Assembly (NCBI GenBank): GCA_016700055.1
Contig: CP064997.1
Location: forward strand, 248,001-312,000
DNA from: Actinomycetota bacterium
GTDB lineage: Bacteria; Actinomycetota; Acidimicrobiia; Acidimicrobiales; Ilumatobacteraceae
Length of the DNA stretch: 64,000 bases
Direction of reading: 5' to 3'
In this document: one piece after another, positions 18,964 through 28,041 of the stretch
Layout: the number at the start of each line of letters is the position of its first letter
Numbering within the stretch: position 1 is the stretch's first letter
Notes under the pieces: model-generated
The model's input: only the letters and a program-made list of their open reading frames with translations
Database searches by the model: none
What the model was told of the DNA's origin: nothing
Made by a program: the position numbers and the translations under genes

Positions 18964-20307
18964 CTAAGGCGCGGCGGGGATCTGTACGACGAACCGTGCC
19001 CCGCGGCGATGCTCGGCGTCGATTCCGATCGTGCCCCGATGGCGCTCCACGATCGCGCGACAGATGGCAAGGCCGAGCCCGGACCCGCCGGCGTCGCGGC
19101 TGCGGGCACCGTCCACGCGACCGAAGCGCTCGAAGACCAGCTCGCGCTGATCCGGGGCGATGCCGGGGCCGTCGTCGGCGACAGCCAGCGTCGCCATCCC
19201 GGCGCGTTCGGACAGGGACACCTCCACGACGGAGACGGCGTGGCGCGCGGCGTTGTCGAGCAGGTTGCGCACGAGCCGCGCGAGTTCGGCTGCATCGCCG
19301 TGCACCTGGGCGCCGGAGACCGCAGCCGTGTCGACGACGACTCCTGCGCGAAGCCCGGCACGCATACGACGCACCTCGCGCAGCACGACGTCGTCGAGGT
19401 CCACGCTTACCGCCGGCGCCTGCCTCGCCCGGTCGTCGTCGAAGCGGGCAAGGACCAACAGGTCGTCGACGAGGCGCTCGAGCTGCTTCGCCTCCTCGAG
19501 CACGCTCTCGTGGGTGGAGCGCATGTCGGCGGTCTCGGGATGGGCGAGATCGACCTCGAGCTCGGAGCGAATGCGGGCGAGCGGGCTGCGCAGCTCGTGT
19601 GAGGCATCGCCGACGAACTGGCGCTGAGAGCCGGCCGCGCGTTCGACGCGATCGAGCATCTCGTTCATGGTGAGCGCGAGGCGGTGGATCTCGTCACGAC
19701 CGGCGGGCTCCGGCACGCGCCGGTGGAGGTTCTCCCCCGTCATCTCCGTGACCTCGCGCCGGATCGCCTCGACTGGGCGCAGCGTCCTGCCGACGAGCCA
19801 CCACGTGAGCCCGGCCAGAACGGCGGCAACCACCGGGATCGCCCCGGCGAAGCCGAGGCGCAGCGCGGACAGGCTCTCGTCGATGTCGTCCACGGGTGCG
19901 GCGACGTGCACGAAGCGGTCCTCGACGCGCATCGAGACCACTCGGTAGTCCGGCTCGCCCTCCAGGAGCTCGGCCGTCCAGCGCGCTTCTTCACCACCGG
20001 TCGAGGTGGCCGGCGACGTCAGCGCCGGGCGATCCGCGAAGTTCGCCGTCGACGCGAGCACGACGCCGTCGAGCGTGGTCACCTGGGCGATCCCGTCGTC
20101 GTCGCCCTGCGGCGCCAGCGGATGGGCCGGGTTCGCCTCGGCGACGGCATCCGCCAGAAGGCGGGCCTGCGCGACCAACGCCTGGTCGAGGTTGTCGGTC
20201 AGCATCCGACGCTGGACGCCGAGCAGGACCGCCGCCGTGGCGACGAGCACGACGACCACGACCACCGCCGCCACAGCGGTCGTCCGGGCGCGAACCCCGC
20301 GCCACAT
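18964..20307 (-). CDS. Two-component sensor histidine kinase (HAMP-HisKA-HATPase)
   Basis: 447 residues. TM1 about 10-30, an extracytoplasmic sensor of about 120 residues, TM2 about 152-172, HAMP to about 225, then HisKA with GDASHELRSPLARIRSELE carrying the phosphorylated His237. The HATPase_c domain has RNLLDNAARHA (N box), DDGPGIAPDQ (G1), FERFGRVDGARSRDAGGSGLGLAI (F and G2 boxes). ATG 20307 lies 1 nt before the response-regulator stop, so the pair is translationally coupled. The acidic, Gln/Thr-poor sensor region gives no ligand. The gene downstream is an SDR, and a lipoprotein is divergent. Confidence 0.93.
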   Translation of the reverse strand: MWRGVRARTTAVAAVVVVVVLVATAAVLLGVQRRMLTDNLDQALVAQARLLADAVAEANPAHPLAPQGDDDGIAQVTTLDGVVLASTANFADRPALTSPATSTGGEEARWTAELLEGEPDYRVVSMRVEDRFVHVAAPVDDIDESLSALRLGFAGAIPVVAAVLAGLTWWLVGRTLRPVEAIRREVTEMTGENLHRRVPEPAGRDEIHRLALTMNEMLDRVERAAGSQRQFVGDASHELRSPLARIRSELEVDLAHPETADMRSTHESVLEEAKQLERLVDDLLVLARFDDDRARQAPAVSVDLDDVVLREVRRMRAGLRAGVVVDTAAVSGAQVHGDAAELARLVRNLLDNAARHAVSVVEVSLSERAGMATLAVADDGPGIAPDQRELVFERFGRVDGARSRDAGGSGLGLAICRAIVERHRGTIGIDAEHRRGARFVVQIPAAP

Positions 20308-20308
20308 C

Positions 20309-20983
20309 TCAGCAGCCGCCCAACCGGTAGCCCGAACCGCGCACGGTCGTGATCAGCGCTTCAGCACCGCCCGGCGCTTCGAGCTTGCGTCGCAGGCGCC
20401 CGACGTACACCTCGACGATGTTTTGGTCACCGTCGAAGTCGTCGCTCCACACCCCCTTCAAGATCTCCGCCTTGGAGAGCACCTGGCCCTCCCGTCGCAC
20501 GAAGAACTCGAGCAGCTCGAACTCCCGCGTGGTGACGAGCACCTCGCAGTCCTGCATCCACACCCGGCGCGCCCGGGGGTCGATGCGCAACTGGCCGACC
20601 GTCAGGGGCACCGGGTCGCCGCCACCCGTGCGGCGCAGCAGCGCGCGCACCCTCGCGACCAGCACGGCGAACGAGAACGGCTTGACCAGGTAGTCGTCGG
20701 CGCCGGTGTCGAGCCCCTCGGCCTCGTCCAGGTCGCCGTCCTTCGCCGTCAGCATCAGGATCGGGGTCCAATCGCCGGCCGCGCGCAGGTCCGCGCAGAT
20801 CCGGTAGCCGTTGCGCCCCGGCAGCATGATGTCGAGCAGGATCAGGTCGTAGGAGCCCTCCATCGCCCGCCACAGCCCCTCGTCGCCGGTCGACGCGACT
20901 TCCACGCTGAACCCCTCTGCCTCGAGACCGCGCTCGACCGCGGCCGCGATCTTCACGTCGTCCTCGACGAGCAGCAGCTTCAT
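20309..20983 (-). CDS. OmpR/PhoB-family response regulator
   Basis: 224 residues. The receiver domain (1-120) has the acidic pocket EDD (7-9), phospho-acceptor Asp51 in LLLDIMLP, Thr79 and Lys101 (LVKPF). The C-terminal winged helix (about 130-222) ends GSGYRLGGC, the usual trans_reg_C terminus. The start ATG is at 20983; a longer frame would run into the putative operator. It is coupled to the adjacent kinase. Three GTTCAGC half-sites lie 35-75 bp upstream, suggesting autoregulation and control of the divergent lipoprotein gene. Confidence 0.94.
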   Translation of the reverse strand: MKLLLVEDDVKIAAAVERGLEAEGFSVEVASTGDEGLWRAMEGSYDLILLDIMLPGRNGYRICADLRAAGDWTPILMLTAKDGDLDEAEGLDTGADDYLVKPFSFAVLVARVRALLRRTGGGDPVPLTVGQLRIDPRARRVWMQDCEVLVTTREFELLEFFVRREGQVLSKAEILKGVWSDDFDGDQNIVEVYVGRLRRKLEAPGGAEALITTVRGSGYRLGGC

Positions 20984-21017
20984 CGCCGCCAAGTGTGCCC
21001 GAGCCGGCTGACCCGGA

Positions 21018-21055
21018 GCTGAACGCGACCTCACGAGGTTCAGCAGCCGTTCAGC
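21018..21055. promoter_or_regulatory. Candidate response-regulator operator (GTTCAGC repeats)
   Basis: GTTCAGC occurs at 21038-21044 and 21049-21055, an 11-bp pitch (one helical turn) typical of OmpR-class dimers bound to direct repeats. An inverted copy GCTGAAC lies at 21018-21024. The cluster is in the gap between the response regulator (starts 20983, minus) and the lipoprotein gene (starts about 21078, plus). Confidence 0.45.
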
Positions 21056-21077
21056 CGACATGGCGCACGATCACGGC

Positions 21078-21869
21078 ATGAGGACCGACCACCGCCGCCA
21101 CCACGTTCGCCACGACCGACCCCGTCGCCGCCGCGTCGCGACCGCGCTCGCCGGCTCCGTCGTCGCCCTGCTCGCGGCGTGCGGAGGCGACGACTCCGCG
21201 GCCGCGCCGGTCGTCGACCCCGGCGACGGCGGCGACTACGCACCGGTGCTCGACCCCGACGACTTCGTCGACGTGATCGACAACCCCTTCATGCCGATGC
21301 CGGTCGGAGCGAGCTGGCGCTACGAAGGCGAATCGGACGGCGAGCTCGAGGTGGTCGAGGTGACGGTCACCGGTGACCGGGAGTCGATCCTTGGGATCTC
21401 GGCCACCGTCGTACGTGACACCGTCACCATCGGCGGTGAGCTGGTCGAGGACACGTACGACTGGTTCGCCCAGGACTCCGCCGGCAACGTCTGGTACCTG
21501 GGCGAGGCCGTTTCGGACTACGAAGACGGCGAGCTGGTGAGCACCGCCGGCTCGTGGACAGCAGGGGTCGACGGGGCGATGCCAGGCATCGTGATGCCGG
21601 CCGTACCGAAGGTCGGCGACGCCTACCGCCAGGAGTTCTACCCCGGGGAGGCCGAGGACATGATGGAGCTCATCGAGGTCAGCTCCTCGCTCGTCGTCCC
21701 CGGTGGCAGCTTCGACGACGTCGTCGTCACCCGTGACTGGAACCCCCTCGAACCCGACACGATCGAGCAGAAGTGGTACGCCCGCGGCGTCGGGCTGATC
21801 CGGGAGGAGAAGACCGCCGGTGGTGACGGCTTCGCCGAGCTGGTCGAGTTCACCGGGCCCGAGGGTTGA
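21078..21869 (+). CDS. Putative secreted lipoprotein, unknown function
   Basis: 263 residues from ATG 21078 (an ATG at 21060 is also possible). A basic N-terminus rich in His and Arg is followed by a hydrophobic stretch and the lipobox ALLAAC, so residue 33 or so becomes the lipidated cysteine. The mature part is acidic, with an Asp-rich linker and a beta-rich domain that includes GASWRYEG, DTYDWFAQDSAGNVWYLGE and GLIREEK. This pattern recurs in actinobacterial lipoproteins next to two-component systems, but I know no assigned function. Its divergent placement next to the response regulator suggests it is regulated by it or feeds information to the kinase. Confidence 0.7.
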   Translation: MRTDHRRHHVRHDRPRRRRVATALAGSVVALLAACGGDDSAAAPVVDPGDGGDYAPVLDPDDFVDVIDNPFMPMPVGASWRYEGESDGELEVVEVTVTGDRESILGISATVVRDTVTIGGELVEDTYDWFAQDSAGNVWYLGEAVSDYEDGELVSTAGSWTAGVDGAMPGIVMPAVPKVGDAYRQEFYPGEAEDMMELIEVSSSLVVPGGSFDDVVVTRDWNPLEPDTIEQKWYARGVGLIREEKTAGGDGFAELVEFTGPEG

Positions 21870-21944
21870 CGGGGCATCGGCTGAACCACCTCGATCGAGT
21901 GGTGCTGGGTCTAGCGTCGTCGCCTGCCGAGACAGGAGGACCAG

Positions 21945-22724
21945 TTGGAGACCAGCACCATCTCGTTCGAGGTCGGCGACGACCACGTCGCCACGATCAC
22001 TCTGAACCGCCCGGACGCGCTCAACTCGTTCAACGACGAGATGGGCCGTGAGATGGGCTGGGCGTGGGAGACGGTGCGCGACACCCACGACATCCATGCC
22101 GTGGTGCTGCGCGCTGCCGGCGAGCGCGCCTTCTCCACCGGCATCGACGTGAAGTCCGGCACCGGTTGGTTCATGAGCGACAACGTGTGGAACTCGTACG
22201 ACCCCGGCTCGACGCTCGGGCCCAAGCTCTACCACCGGTGCTGGAAGCCGGTCGTCGCCGCGGTCCACGGGATCTGCGCCGGCGGCGGCCAGTACTTCAT
22301 CAACGAGGCCGACATCGTCATCTGCTCCGACGACGCGTCGTTCTTCGATCCGCATGCGAACGGAGGCATCACGTCCGCGCTGGAGCCGATCGGGCTGCTC
22401 GCGCGCGGCGTTCCGCTCGGCGACGTGCTGCGCTGGGCGCTGATGGGCACCGAGGAGCGCATCACCGCCGAGACCGCGCTGCGCCTCGGCATCGTCACCG
22501 AGGTCACCCCGCGGGCCGAGCTGTGGGACCGCGCCCACGCCATCGCCGCATCCATCGCCGCTCGATCGCCCAAGCCGATCCAGGGAACCGTCAGGGCGAT
22601 CTGGGAATCGCTCGACATGACCCGCACGATGGCGCTGCAGAACGCCATGGCGTACACGTTCATCGGCAACGAGTACGACCAGTTCGCCGCGCCCCGCCGC
22701 AACGACCCGCCCGTCTACCGCTGA
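21945..22724 (+). CDS. Enoyl-CoA hydratase/isomerase (crotonase) family protein
   Basis: 259 residues. Crotonases act on acyl-CoA substrates in beta-oxidation or aromatic/steroid ring degradation. The oxyanion-hole segments are GERAFSTGIDVKSG (about 58-71) and GICAGGGQYFINEADI (about 108-123). The two catalytic glutamates of true hydratases are not both evident, so isomerase or hydrolase activity is possible. The start is TTG 21945, supported by a strong GGAGGA placed 5 nt upstream. It begins a catabolic stretch with a fused acyl-CoA dehydrogenase and an alpha/beta hydrolase. Confidence 0.85.
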   Translation: METSTISFEVGDDHVATITLNRPDALNSFNDEMGREMGWAWETVRDTHDIHAVVLRAAGERAFSTGIDVKSGTGWFMSDNVWNSYDPGSTLGPKLYHRCWKPVVAAVHGICAGGGQYFINEADIVICSDDASFFDPHANGGITSALEPIGLLARGVPLGDVLRWALMGTEERITAETALRLGIVTEVTPRAELWDRAHAIAASIAARSPKPIQGTVRAIWESLDMTRTMALQNAMAYTFIGNEYDQFAAPRRNDPPVYR

Positions 22725-22779
22725 GCAGAGAGCCCACCCGGCCCGAAGGTCGGCTGCCCGGCCCACTACGTTCACCCCC

Positions 22780-24936
22780 ATGTCGATCGCGATCACCGAA
22801 GATCACCGCGCACTGGCCGAGACGGCGGCGGAGTTCCTCGCCAAGCGCCGTAGCCGCGAGGCAGCAAGGACGCTGCTGACGGCGCCCTCTGAGGCGCTCC
22901 CCGAGCTGTGGCCCGAGCTGCGCCAGCTCGGCTGGCTGGGCCTCCATCTTCCCGACGAGTACGGCGGCTCCGGCTACGGCCTGCCCGAACTGGTCGTCGT
23001 CGTCGAGCAGCTCGGCCGCGCGTTGACCCCCGGACCGTTCGTGCCGACGGTCGTCGCGAGTGCGACGATCGCTGCAGCAGGCACGGACGAGCTGCGCGCC
23101 CGACTGCTGCCGAGCCTCTGCGAGGGGACGAAGACAGCGGCGATCGCGCTCGCCGGCGAACTGGTGGTGAGCGACGGACTGGCGAACGGTTCGGTCGCCC
23201 CTGCTCTCGGAGGCGGGCTCGCCGACGTGCTGCTCGCGGTCAGCGGTGAAGACGTGGTCGTGGTTCCTCTCGACGGCAAGGGCGTCCAGGCGGAGACGCC
23301 CGCGAACCTCGACCCGACGCGGCGCTCGTCGCGGGTGACGCTGTCGGGGGTGGCCGTCGACGTGATCGCCGGGGCACGACAGGTGTACATCGACATGGCC
23401 CGCACGATCCTCGCCGCCGAGGCGACCGGCATCGCACGGGAGTGCACCGAGCAAGCCGCCGAGTACGCGAAGGTGCGCGTGCAGTTCGGCCGCCCGATCG
23501 CCATGTACCAGGCGGTCAAGCACCACTGCGCGAACATGCTCGTCTCCACCGAGCTGGCCACCGCCGCCGTATGGGATGCCGCCCGCGCCGCGGCCACCGG
23601 CGGCGACCAGTTCAGCTACACCGCGTCGCTCGCCGCCACGCTCGCCCTCGCCGCCGCCGACCAGAACGCCCAGCTCAACATCCAGGTGCACGGCGGGATC
23701 GGGTTCACGTGGGAGCACGACGCGCACCTGTACCTGCGCCGGGCGGCGGCGCTGGCCGCCGTGCTCGACGCCGAGGAGTCCGCGCGCCAGACCACCGACC
23801 TGTTGCGCGCCGGCGTGCGCCGCAAGCGCTCGGTAGACCTGCCGCCCGAGGCGGAGCCGATCCGCGACACGGTGCGGGCCTTCGCGAACCAGGTGGCGGG
23901 CCTCGAAGGCACCGCCCAGCGCGACGCGCTGATCGAGGCCGGTTACGCGATGCCGCACTGGCCGAAGCCCTTTGGTCGCGACGCGAGCGCCGTCGAGCAG
24001 CTCGTCATCGAGCAGGAGTTCGCCGCCGCCGGCGTCAAGCGCCCGGCGTACGGCATCACCGGATGGGTGATCCTGACGCTCATCCAGCACGCCACCGACG
24101 ACCAGGTCGCCCGCTGGGTGAGGCCCGCACTGCGCCAGGACGTCATCTGGTGCCAGCTGTTCAGCGAGCCCGACGCCGGGTCGGACGCCGCGGGGGTGAA
24201 GACCAAGGGCACCCGGGTGGACGGCGGATGGCTGGTGAACGGGCAGAAGGTGTGGACGAGTGGCGCCCACCTGAGCAGCTTCGGGTTCGCCACGGTGCGC
24301 ACGAACCCAGACGTACCGAAGCACGAGGGGATCACCACGATGGTGATCGACATGTCGGCCGAAGGCGTCGAGGTACGCCCGTTGAAGATGCCGACGGGCG
24401 ACTCGGAGTTCAACGAGGTGTTCTTCACCGACGTGTTCGTGCCCGACGACGACGTCGTCGGGCCGATCGACGGCGGATGGACGGTCGCGCGCGCCACGCT
24501 CGGCAACGAGAGCGTGAGCATCGGCGGCGGCCAGGGCGGCCTGGCCTTGCCCGGAGAGACGTTCGTCGCCGCGTTCGACGCCCATCCGGAGCGTCTCTCC
24601 GGCGGTGCCGGCCGGCTGGGACGGTACGTCGCCGTCAACGAGGCGATGACCGCGATGAACCTGCGCAGCGCGCACCGCGCGGTGGCCGGCGGCGGGCCCG
24701 GCCCGGAGGGCAACGTGACCAAGCTCGTCCTGTCCGAGGCGGGCCACGAGGCAGCGGCGATCCTGGCCGAGCTGACCGGTCCCGACGGCGCCTTCCTCGA
24801 CGGTCCCGGCGCGATGTCGGGCATCCTCGTGCTGATGCACCGGGCGATGTCGATCGCCGGGGGGACCTCGGAGATCAAGCGGAACCAGATCGGCGAGCGC
24901 ATCCTCGGCCTGCCCCGCGACCCGCTGATCAACTGA
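22780..24936 (+). CDS. Fused two-domain acyl-CoA dehydrogenase (FadE34-like)
   Basis: 718 residues, about twice a normal acyl-CoA dehydrogenase. The N-terminal half (about 1-340) has LGWLGLHLPDEYGGSG and QVHGGIGFTWEHDAHLY; the C-terminal half (about 360-718) has QLFSEPDAGSDAAGVKT, VNGQKVWTSGAH and AGGTSEIKRNQIGERILGLPR. Single-chain fusions of this length are known from the FadE34 type, which oxidises steroid side-chain CoA thioesters, while most related enzymes are heterotetramers of two genes. Steroid or branched-acyl substrates are therefore a reasonable inference. Its stop overlaps the start of the following hydrolase (TGATG). Confidence 0.87.
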   Translation: MSIAITEDHRALAETAAEFLAKRRSREAARTLLTAPSEALPELWPELRQLGWLGLHLPDEYGGSGYGLPELVVVVEQLGRALTPGPFVPTVVASATIAAAGTDELRARLLPSLCEGTKTAAIALAGELVVSDGLANGSVAPALGGGLADVLLAVSGEDVVVVPLDGKGVQAETPANLDPTRRSSRVTLSGVAVDVIAGARQVYIDMARTILAAEATGIARECTEQAAEYAKVRVQFGRPIAMYQAVKHHCANMLVSTELATAAVWDAARAAATGGDQFSYTASLAATLALAAADQNAQLNIQVHGGIGFTWEHDAHLYLRRAAALAAVLDAEESARQTTDLLRAGVRRKRSVDLPPEAEPIRDTVRAFANQVAGLEGTAQRDALIEAGYAMPHWPKPFGRDASAVEQLVIEQEFAAAGVKRPAYGITGWVILTLIQHATDDQVARWVRPALRQDVIWCQLFSEPDAGSDAAGVKTKGTRVDGGWLVNGQKVWTSGAHLSSFGFATVRTNPDVPKHEGITTMVIDMSAEGVEVRPLKMPTGDSEFNEVFFTDVFVPDDDVVGPIDGGWTVARATLGNESVSIGGGQGGLALPGETFVAAFDAHPERLSGGAGRLGRYVAVNEAMTAMNLRSAHRAVAGGGPGPEGNVTKLVLSEAGHEAAAILAELTGPDGAFLDGPGAMSGILVLMHRAMSIAGGTSEIKRNQIGERILGLPRDPLIN

Positions 24937-25907
24937 TGGCCGAGCACCGCCTGGTCGAGACGATGGCCGAGGACGGGTACGACGAGCTCGGCCTCTACCA
25001 CGAGAACGCGCAGGAATGGGGTCTCCCCGACGATCCGCCCCCGGTCGTGAGCCGCGGGGTGGTCGAGGTGGGTGCCGGCGAGTGGATGTCCTACCTGCGC
25101 TGGGGCACAGCAGAGCCCGAGATCGGCTTCCTGCACGGTGCCGGCCAGAACGCGCACACGTGGGACACGGTCGGCCTGGCGCTCGGACGCCCGGCGATCG
25201 CGTTCGACCTTCCCGGCCACGGCCACTCGTATCGGCGCGGCGACCGTGACTACGGCCCGTGGCGCAACGCCACGGCAGTCGCCCACGCGCTCGAGCGCCT
25301 CGCGCCGCAGTTGTCGGCGGTCGTCGGCATGTCGCTCGGCGGGGCAACCGCGATCCGCCTCGCCGCGACGCGCGGGGAGTTGTGCAGGAGGGTGGTGATG
25401 ATCGACGTCACCCCGCAGATCAACGACCCCACCCGGGAGATGACGACGTTCGAACGCGGCTCGGTGGCGCTGATCGGCGGCCCACCTACGTACGCCTCGC
25501 TGGAGGAGATGGCCGAGGCGGCGATCGCGATGAGCCCCTACCGCGCGGCGTCGGGCGTGCGCCGCGGCGTCCGCCACAACGCGTACCGCCGCGCGGACGG
25601 GCTGTGGACCTGGCGATACGACCTGTTCGGCCCGCGCCCCGAGCCCGCCGCCGGCGGCACCGACGGTGACGGGCAGTGGGTGGACTTCACGGCGCTGTGG
25701 GACGACGTCGCAGGGATCACCATCCCGGCGATGCTCGTGCGTGGCGGGCTGTCCAGGTACGTGCGCGACGAGGACGTGGAGGGGATGCGTGAGCGCATCC
25801 CGGGCCTGCGTGTGGAGGTGGTCGAAGGCGCCGGTCACGCGGTGCAGAGCGACCAGCCGCTGGAGCTGGCCGACCTGCTCCGGTCGTTCGTGCCCCCCGA
25901 CCGCTAG
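24936..25907 (+). CDS. Alpha/beta hydrolase
   Basis: 323 residues. The nucleophile elbow is GMSLGG (catalytic Ser), the oxyanion strand FLHGAGQNAHTW, an acidic residue is likely in the SRYVRDED region, and the catalytic His is in EGAGHAVQSDQP. There is no signal peptide. It starts inside the stop of the fused acyl-CoA dehydrogenase, so the two are translationally coupled and the hydrolase probably acts in the same catabolic route. The neighbouring minus-strand hydrolase is a paralogue: both share the YASLEEMAEAI/FASLDEVADAI and RADGLWTWRYD/RADGRWVWHWD blocks. Confidence 0.87.
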   Translation: MAEHRLVETMAEDGYDELGLYHENAQEWGLPDDPPPVVSRGVVEVGAGEWMSYLRWGTAEPEIGFLHGAGQNAHTWDTVGLALGRPAIAFDLPGHGHSYRRGDRDYGPWRNATAVAHALERLAPQLSAVVGMSLGGATAIRLAATRGELCRRVVMIDVTPQINDPTREMTTFERGSVALIGGPPTYASLEEMAEAAIAMSPYRAASGVRRGVRHNAYRRADGLWTWRYDLFGPRPEPAAGGTDGDGQWVDFTALWDDVAGITIPAMLVRGGLSRYVRDEDVEGMRERIPGLRVEVVEGAGHAVQSDQPLELADLLRSFVPPDR

Positions 25908-26791
25908 CCGGCCGCGCCGCCCCGGACGTCTTCGAGGAACGAGAACACGACGTCGTTGAAGGCGTCGTTGCGGTCTCCGGCCACCATGTGCCCAGCACCG
26001 GCGACGTCGACGAACTTGGTGTGCGGGGCGAGCTCCAGCATCTGGCGGACTCCCTCCTCGCTCAAGATGTCGCTCATCCTCCCCCGCACCAGCAGCGTCG
26101 GGACGGTGAGCCCCCTGGCCGCCGCTTCGAGGCGCGAGGCGCGCATCGTGGACGTACGCGATTCGTCGATCGAGCCCAGCCGGCCGTTCAAGAACTCCGG
26201 GTCCCAGTGCCACACCCAGCGGCCGTCGGCACGCTGGCGGACGTTCTTGCGCAGCCCGGACAGGTCGGTCGGCCGCGGGCGGTGAGGGTTGTAAGCAGCG
26301 ATGGCGTCGGCCACCTCGTCGAGGCTCGCGAAGCCGGATTCCGCGTGAGCCCGCATGAACCCGCCCACCCGGTCGGTCCCGGCGCGTTCGAGCTTGGGAG
26401 CGACGTCCACCAGCACGAGCGCCGACGCCGGTGGGGGGTCGTGCTCGCCGGCGGCCATCAGTGCGGAGATGCCACCGAGCGAGGCTCCGACGAGGGCAGG
26501 GCGCCGCAGTGCACGGGCGACAGCGGTGACGTCGTTCGCGAACGCGTCGATCGTGTAGTCGCCGTCGGGCGCCCAGTCGCTGTCGCCGTGACCGCGCAGG
26601 TCGACCGAGTAGGCGCGCCAGCCCCTTGCGGCCAGCGCGAGCAGAGACCCCCTCCACGCATGGCGGGTCTGCCCGCCGCCGTGGAGCAGCACCACCTGCG
26701 GGCCTTCGGGAGGGCCGGCGACGTCGGCGACCAGCCGCAATCCCCCGGCGCCCGCCAGCTCGATCTGCTCGACCCGATCGGCCTGCTCCAT
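25904..26791 (-). CDS. Alpha/beta hydrolase (paralogue of the convergent neighbour)
   Basis: 295 residues with VLLHGGGQTRHAW (oxyanion), GASLGG (nucleophile elbow), LVRGRMSDILSEE (acid region) and GAGHMVAGDRND (catalytic His), a complete alpha/beta-hydrolase triad arrangement. The stop overlaps that of the plus-strand hydrolase by 4 nt (CTAG). The upstream gap to the divergent acyl-CoA dehydrogenase holds the promoters for both. The substrate is not known; esterase or C-C bond hydrolase activity on catabolic intermediates is plausible. Confidence 0.87.
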   Translation of the reverse strand: MEQADRVEQIELAGAGGLRLVADVAGPPEGPQVVLLHGGGQTRHAWRGSLLALAARGWRAYSVDLRGHGDSDWAPDGDYTIDAFANDVTAVARALRRPALVGASLGGISALMAAGEHDPPPASALVLVDVAPKLERAGTDRVGGFMRAHAESGFASLDEVADAIAAYNPHRPRPTDLSGLRKNVRQRADGRWVWHWDPEFLNGRLGSIDESRTSTMRASRLEAAARGLTVPTLLVRGRMSDILSEEGVRQMLELAPHTKFVDVAGAGHMVAGDRNDAFNDVVFSFLEDVRGGAAG

Positions 26792-26868
26792 CTCCGCCCC
26801 TCTCTCCTCGCCGTGAGGCTAGGGTCGATTCCCGCGGTGACCGCCCTGGAGGACTGAACGCCACCCCA

Positions 26869-28017
26869 ATGAAGCGAACCCTGTTCGAGGAGACTCACGA
26901 GCTGTTCCGGGAGAGCGTGTCGGCCTTCGTCCAGCGAGAGGTGCTGCCCAACGTCGAGCGCTGGGAGCAGGCGGGGATAGTCGACCGCCAGCTCTTCGCC
27001 ACCGCCGGGAAGCACGGCTTCTTCGGTGTCGACGTCCCCGAGGAGCTCGGCGGTGGCGGGGTTCGCGACTTCCGCTACAACATGGTCTTCGGCGAGGAGC
27101 TGGTCTACGCCGGCGCAGCAGGCGTCGCGCTCGGGCTCACCCTGCACAACGACATCTGCATGCCGTACTTCACCCACCTGACGAGCTCGGAGCAGCAGCA
27201 GCGCTGGCTGCCCGCCATCTGTCGCGGCGAGCTGATCACGGCCGTGGCGATGACCGAACCGGGAGCGGGATCCGACCTCGCGTCGATCACCACGAGCGCC
27301 ACCCGCGACGGGGACGAGTACGTGGTGAACGGGTCGAAGACGTTCATCACCAACGGGATCAACGCCGACCTGGTGGTGGTCGCGGTCCGGACCGACCCGA
27401 CCGACCGCCATGGCGGTCTCTCGCTGCTCGTCGTCGAGCGCGACATGCCCGGCTTCGAGCGTGGCCGCAACCTGTCGAAGGTGGGCCTGCACTCGCAGGA
27501 CACCGCCGAGCTGTACTTCTCCGACGTGCGCGTCCCCGTGGCCAACCGCCTCGGGGAGGAGGGGCACGGGTTCAAGATGCTGATGCGCAACCTGGCCCAG
27601 GAGCGGCTGTCGATCGCCGTCACCGGCGTGGCCGCCGCGCGGGCCGCGCTGGGGTGGACCGTCGCTCACGTGAAAGAGCGCCGCGCGTTCGGCCAACCAC
27701 TGCTCGCGCTGCAGAACACCCGGTTCACCCTGGCCGAGATGGCCACCGAGGTCGAGGTCGCGCAGGCCTTCGTCGATCGCTGCGTAGAGGCGCTCAACTC
27801 CGGCGAGCTCGAGCCCGAGACCGCGGCGATGGCCAAGTGGTGGTGCACCGAGCTGCAGGGACGGGTCGTCGACGCCGGAGTCCAGCTCCACGGCGGCTAC
27901 GGCTACATGCTGGAGTACCCGATCGCGCGGGCATACGCAGACGCTCGCGTCACGCGCATCTTCGGCGGGGCGACCGAGGTGATGAAAGAGATCATCGCCC
28001 GCGGCTTGGAACGCTGA
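26869..28017 (+). CDS. Acyl-CoA dehydrogenase
   Basis: 382 residues, normal length for this FAD-dependent beta-oxidation enzyme. Visible motifs are AMTEPGAGSDLASITTSA (FAD/substrate loop, about 124-141), NGSKTFITNG, a glutamate-bearing segment near VQLHGGYGYMLEYPIARAY, and the C-terminal RIFGGATEVMKEIIAR. The catalytic glutamate is probably E of LEYP, the position used by short-chain and long-chain dehydrogenases; this needs an alignment. ATG 26869 gives MKRTLFEETHELFRESV, a standard N-terminus. It is divergent from the hydrolase at 25904 and convergent with a VOC gene. Confidence 0.92.
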   Translation: MKRTLFEETHELFRESVSAFVQREVLPNVERWEQAGIVDRQLFATAGKHGFFGVDVPEELGGGGVRDFRYNMVFGEELVYAGAAGVALGLTLHNDICMPYFTHLTSSEQQQRWLPAICRGELITAVAMTEPGAGSDLASITTSATRDGDEYVVNGSKTFITNGINADLVVVAVRTDPTDRHGGLSLLVVERDMPGFERGRNLSKVGLHSQDTAELYFSDVRVPVANRLGEEGHGFKMLMRNLAQERLSIAVTGVAAARAALGWTVAHVKERRAFGQPLLALQNTRFTLAEMATEVEVAQAFVDRCVEALNSGELEPETAAMAKWWCTELQGRVVDAGVQLHGGYGYMLEYPIARAYADARVTRIFGGATEVMKEIIARGLER

Positions 28018-28041
28018 CCCGACCGATCGGGCCCTTGCCGA

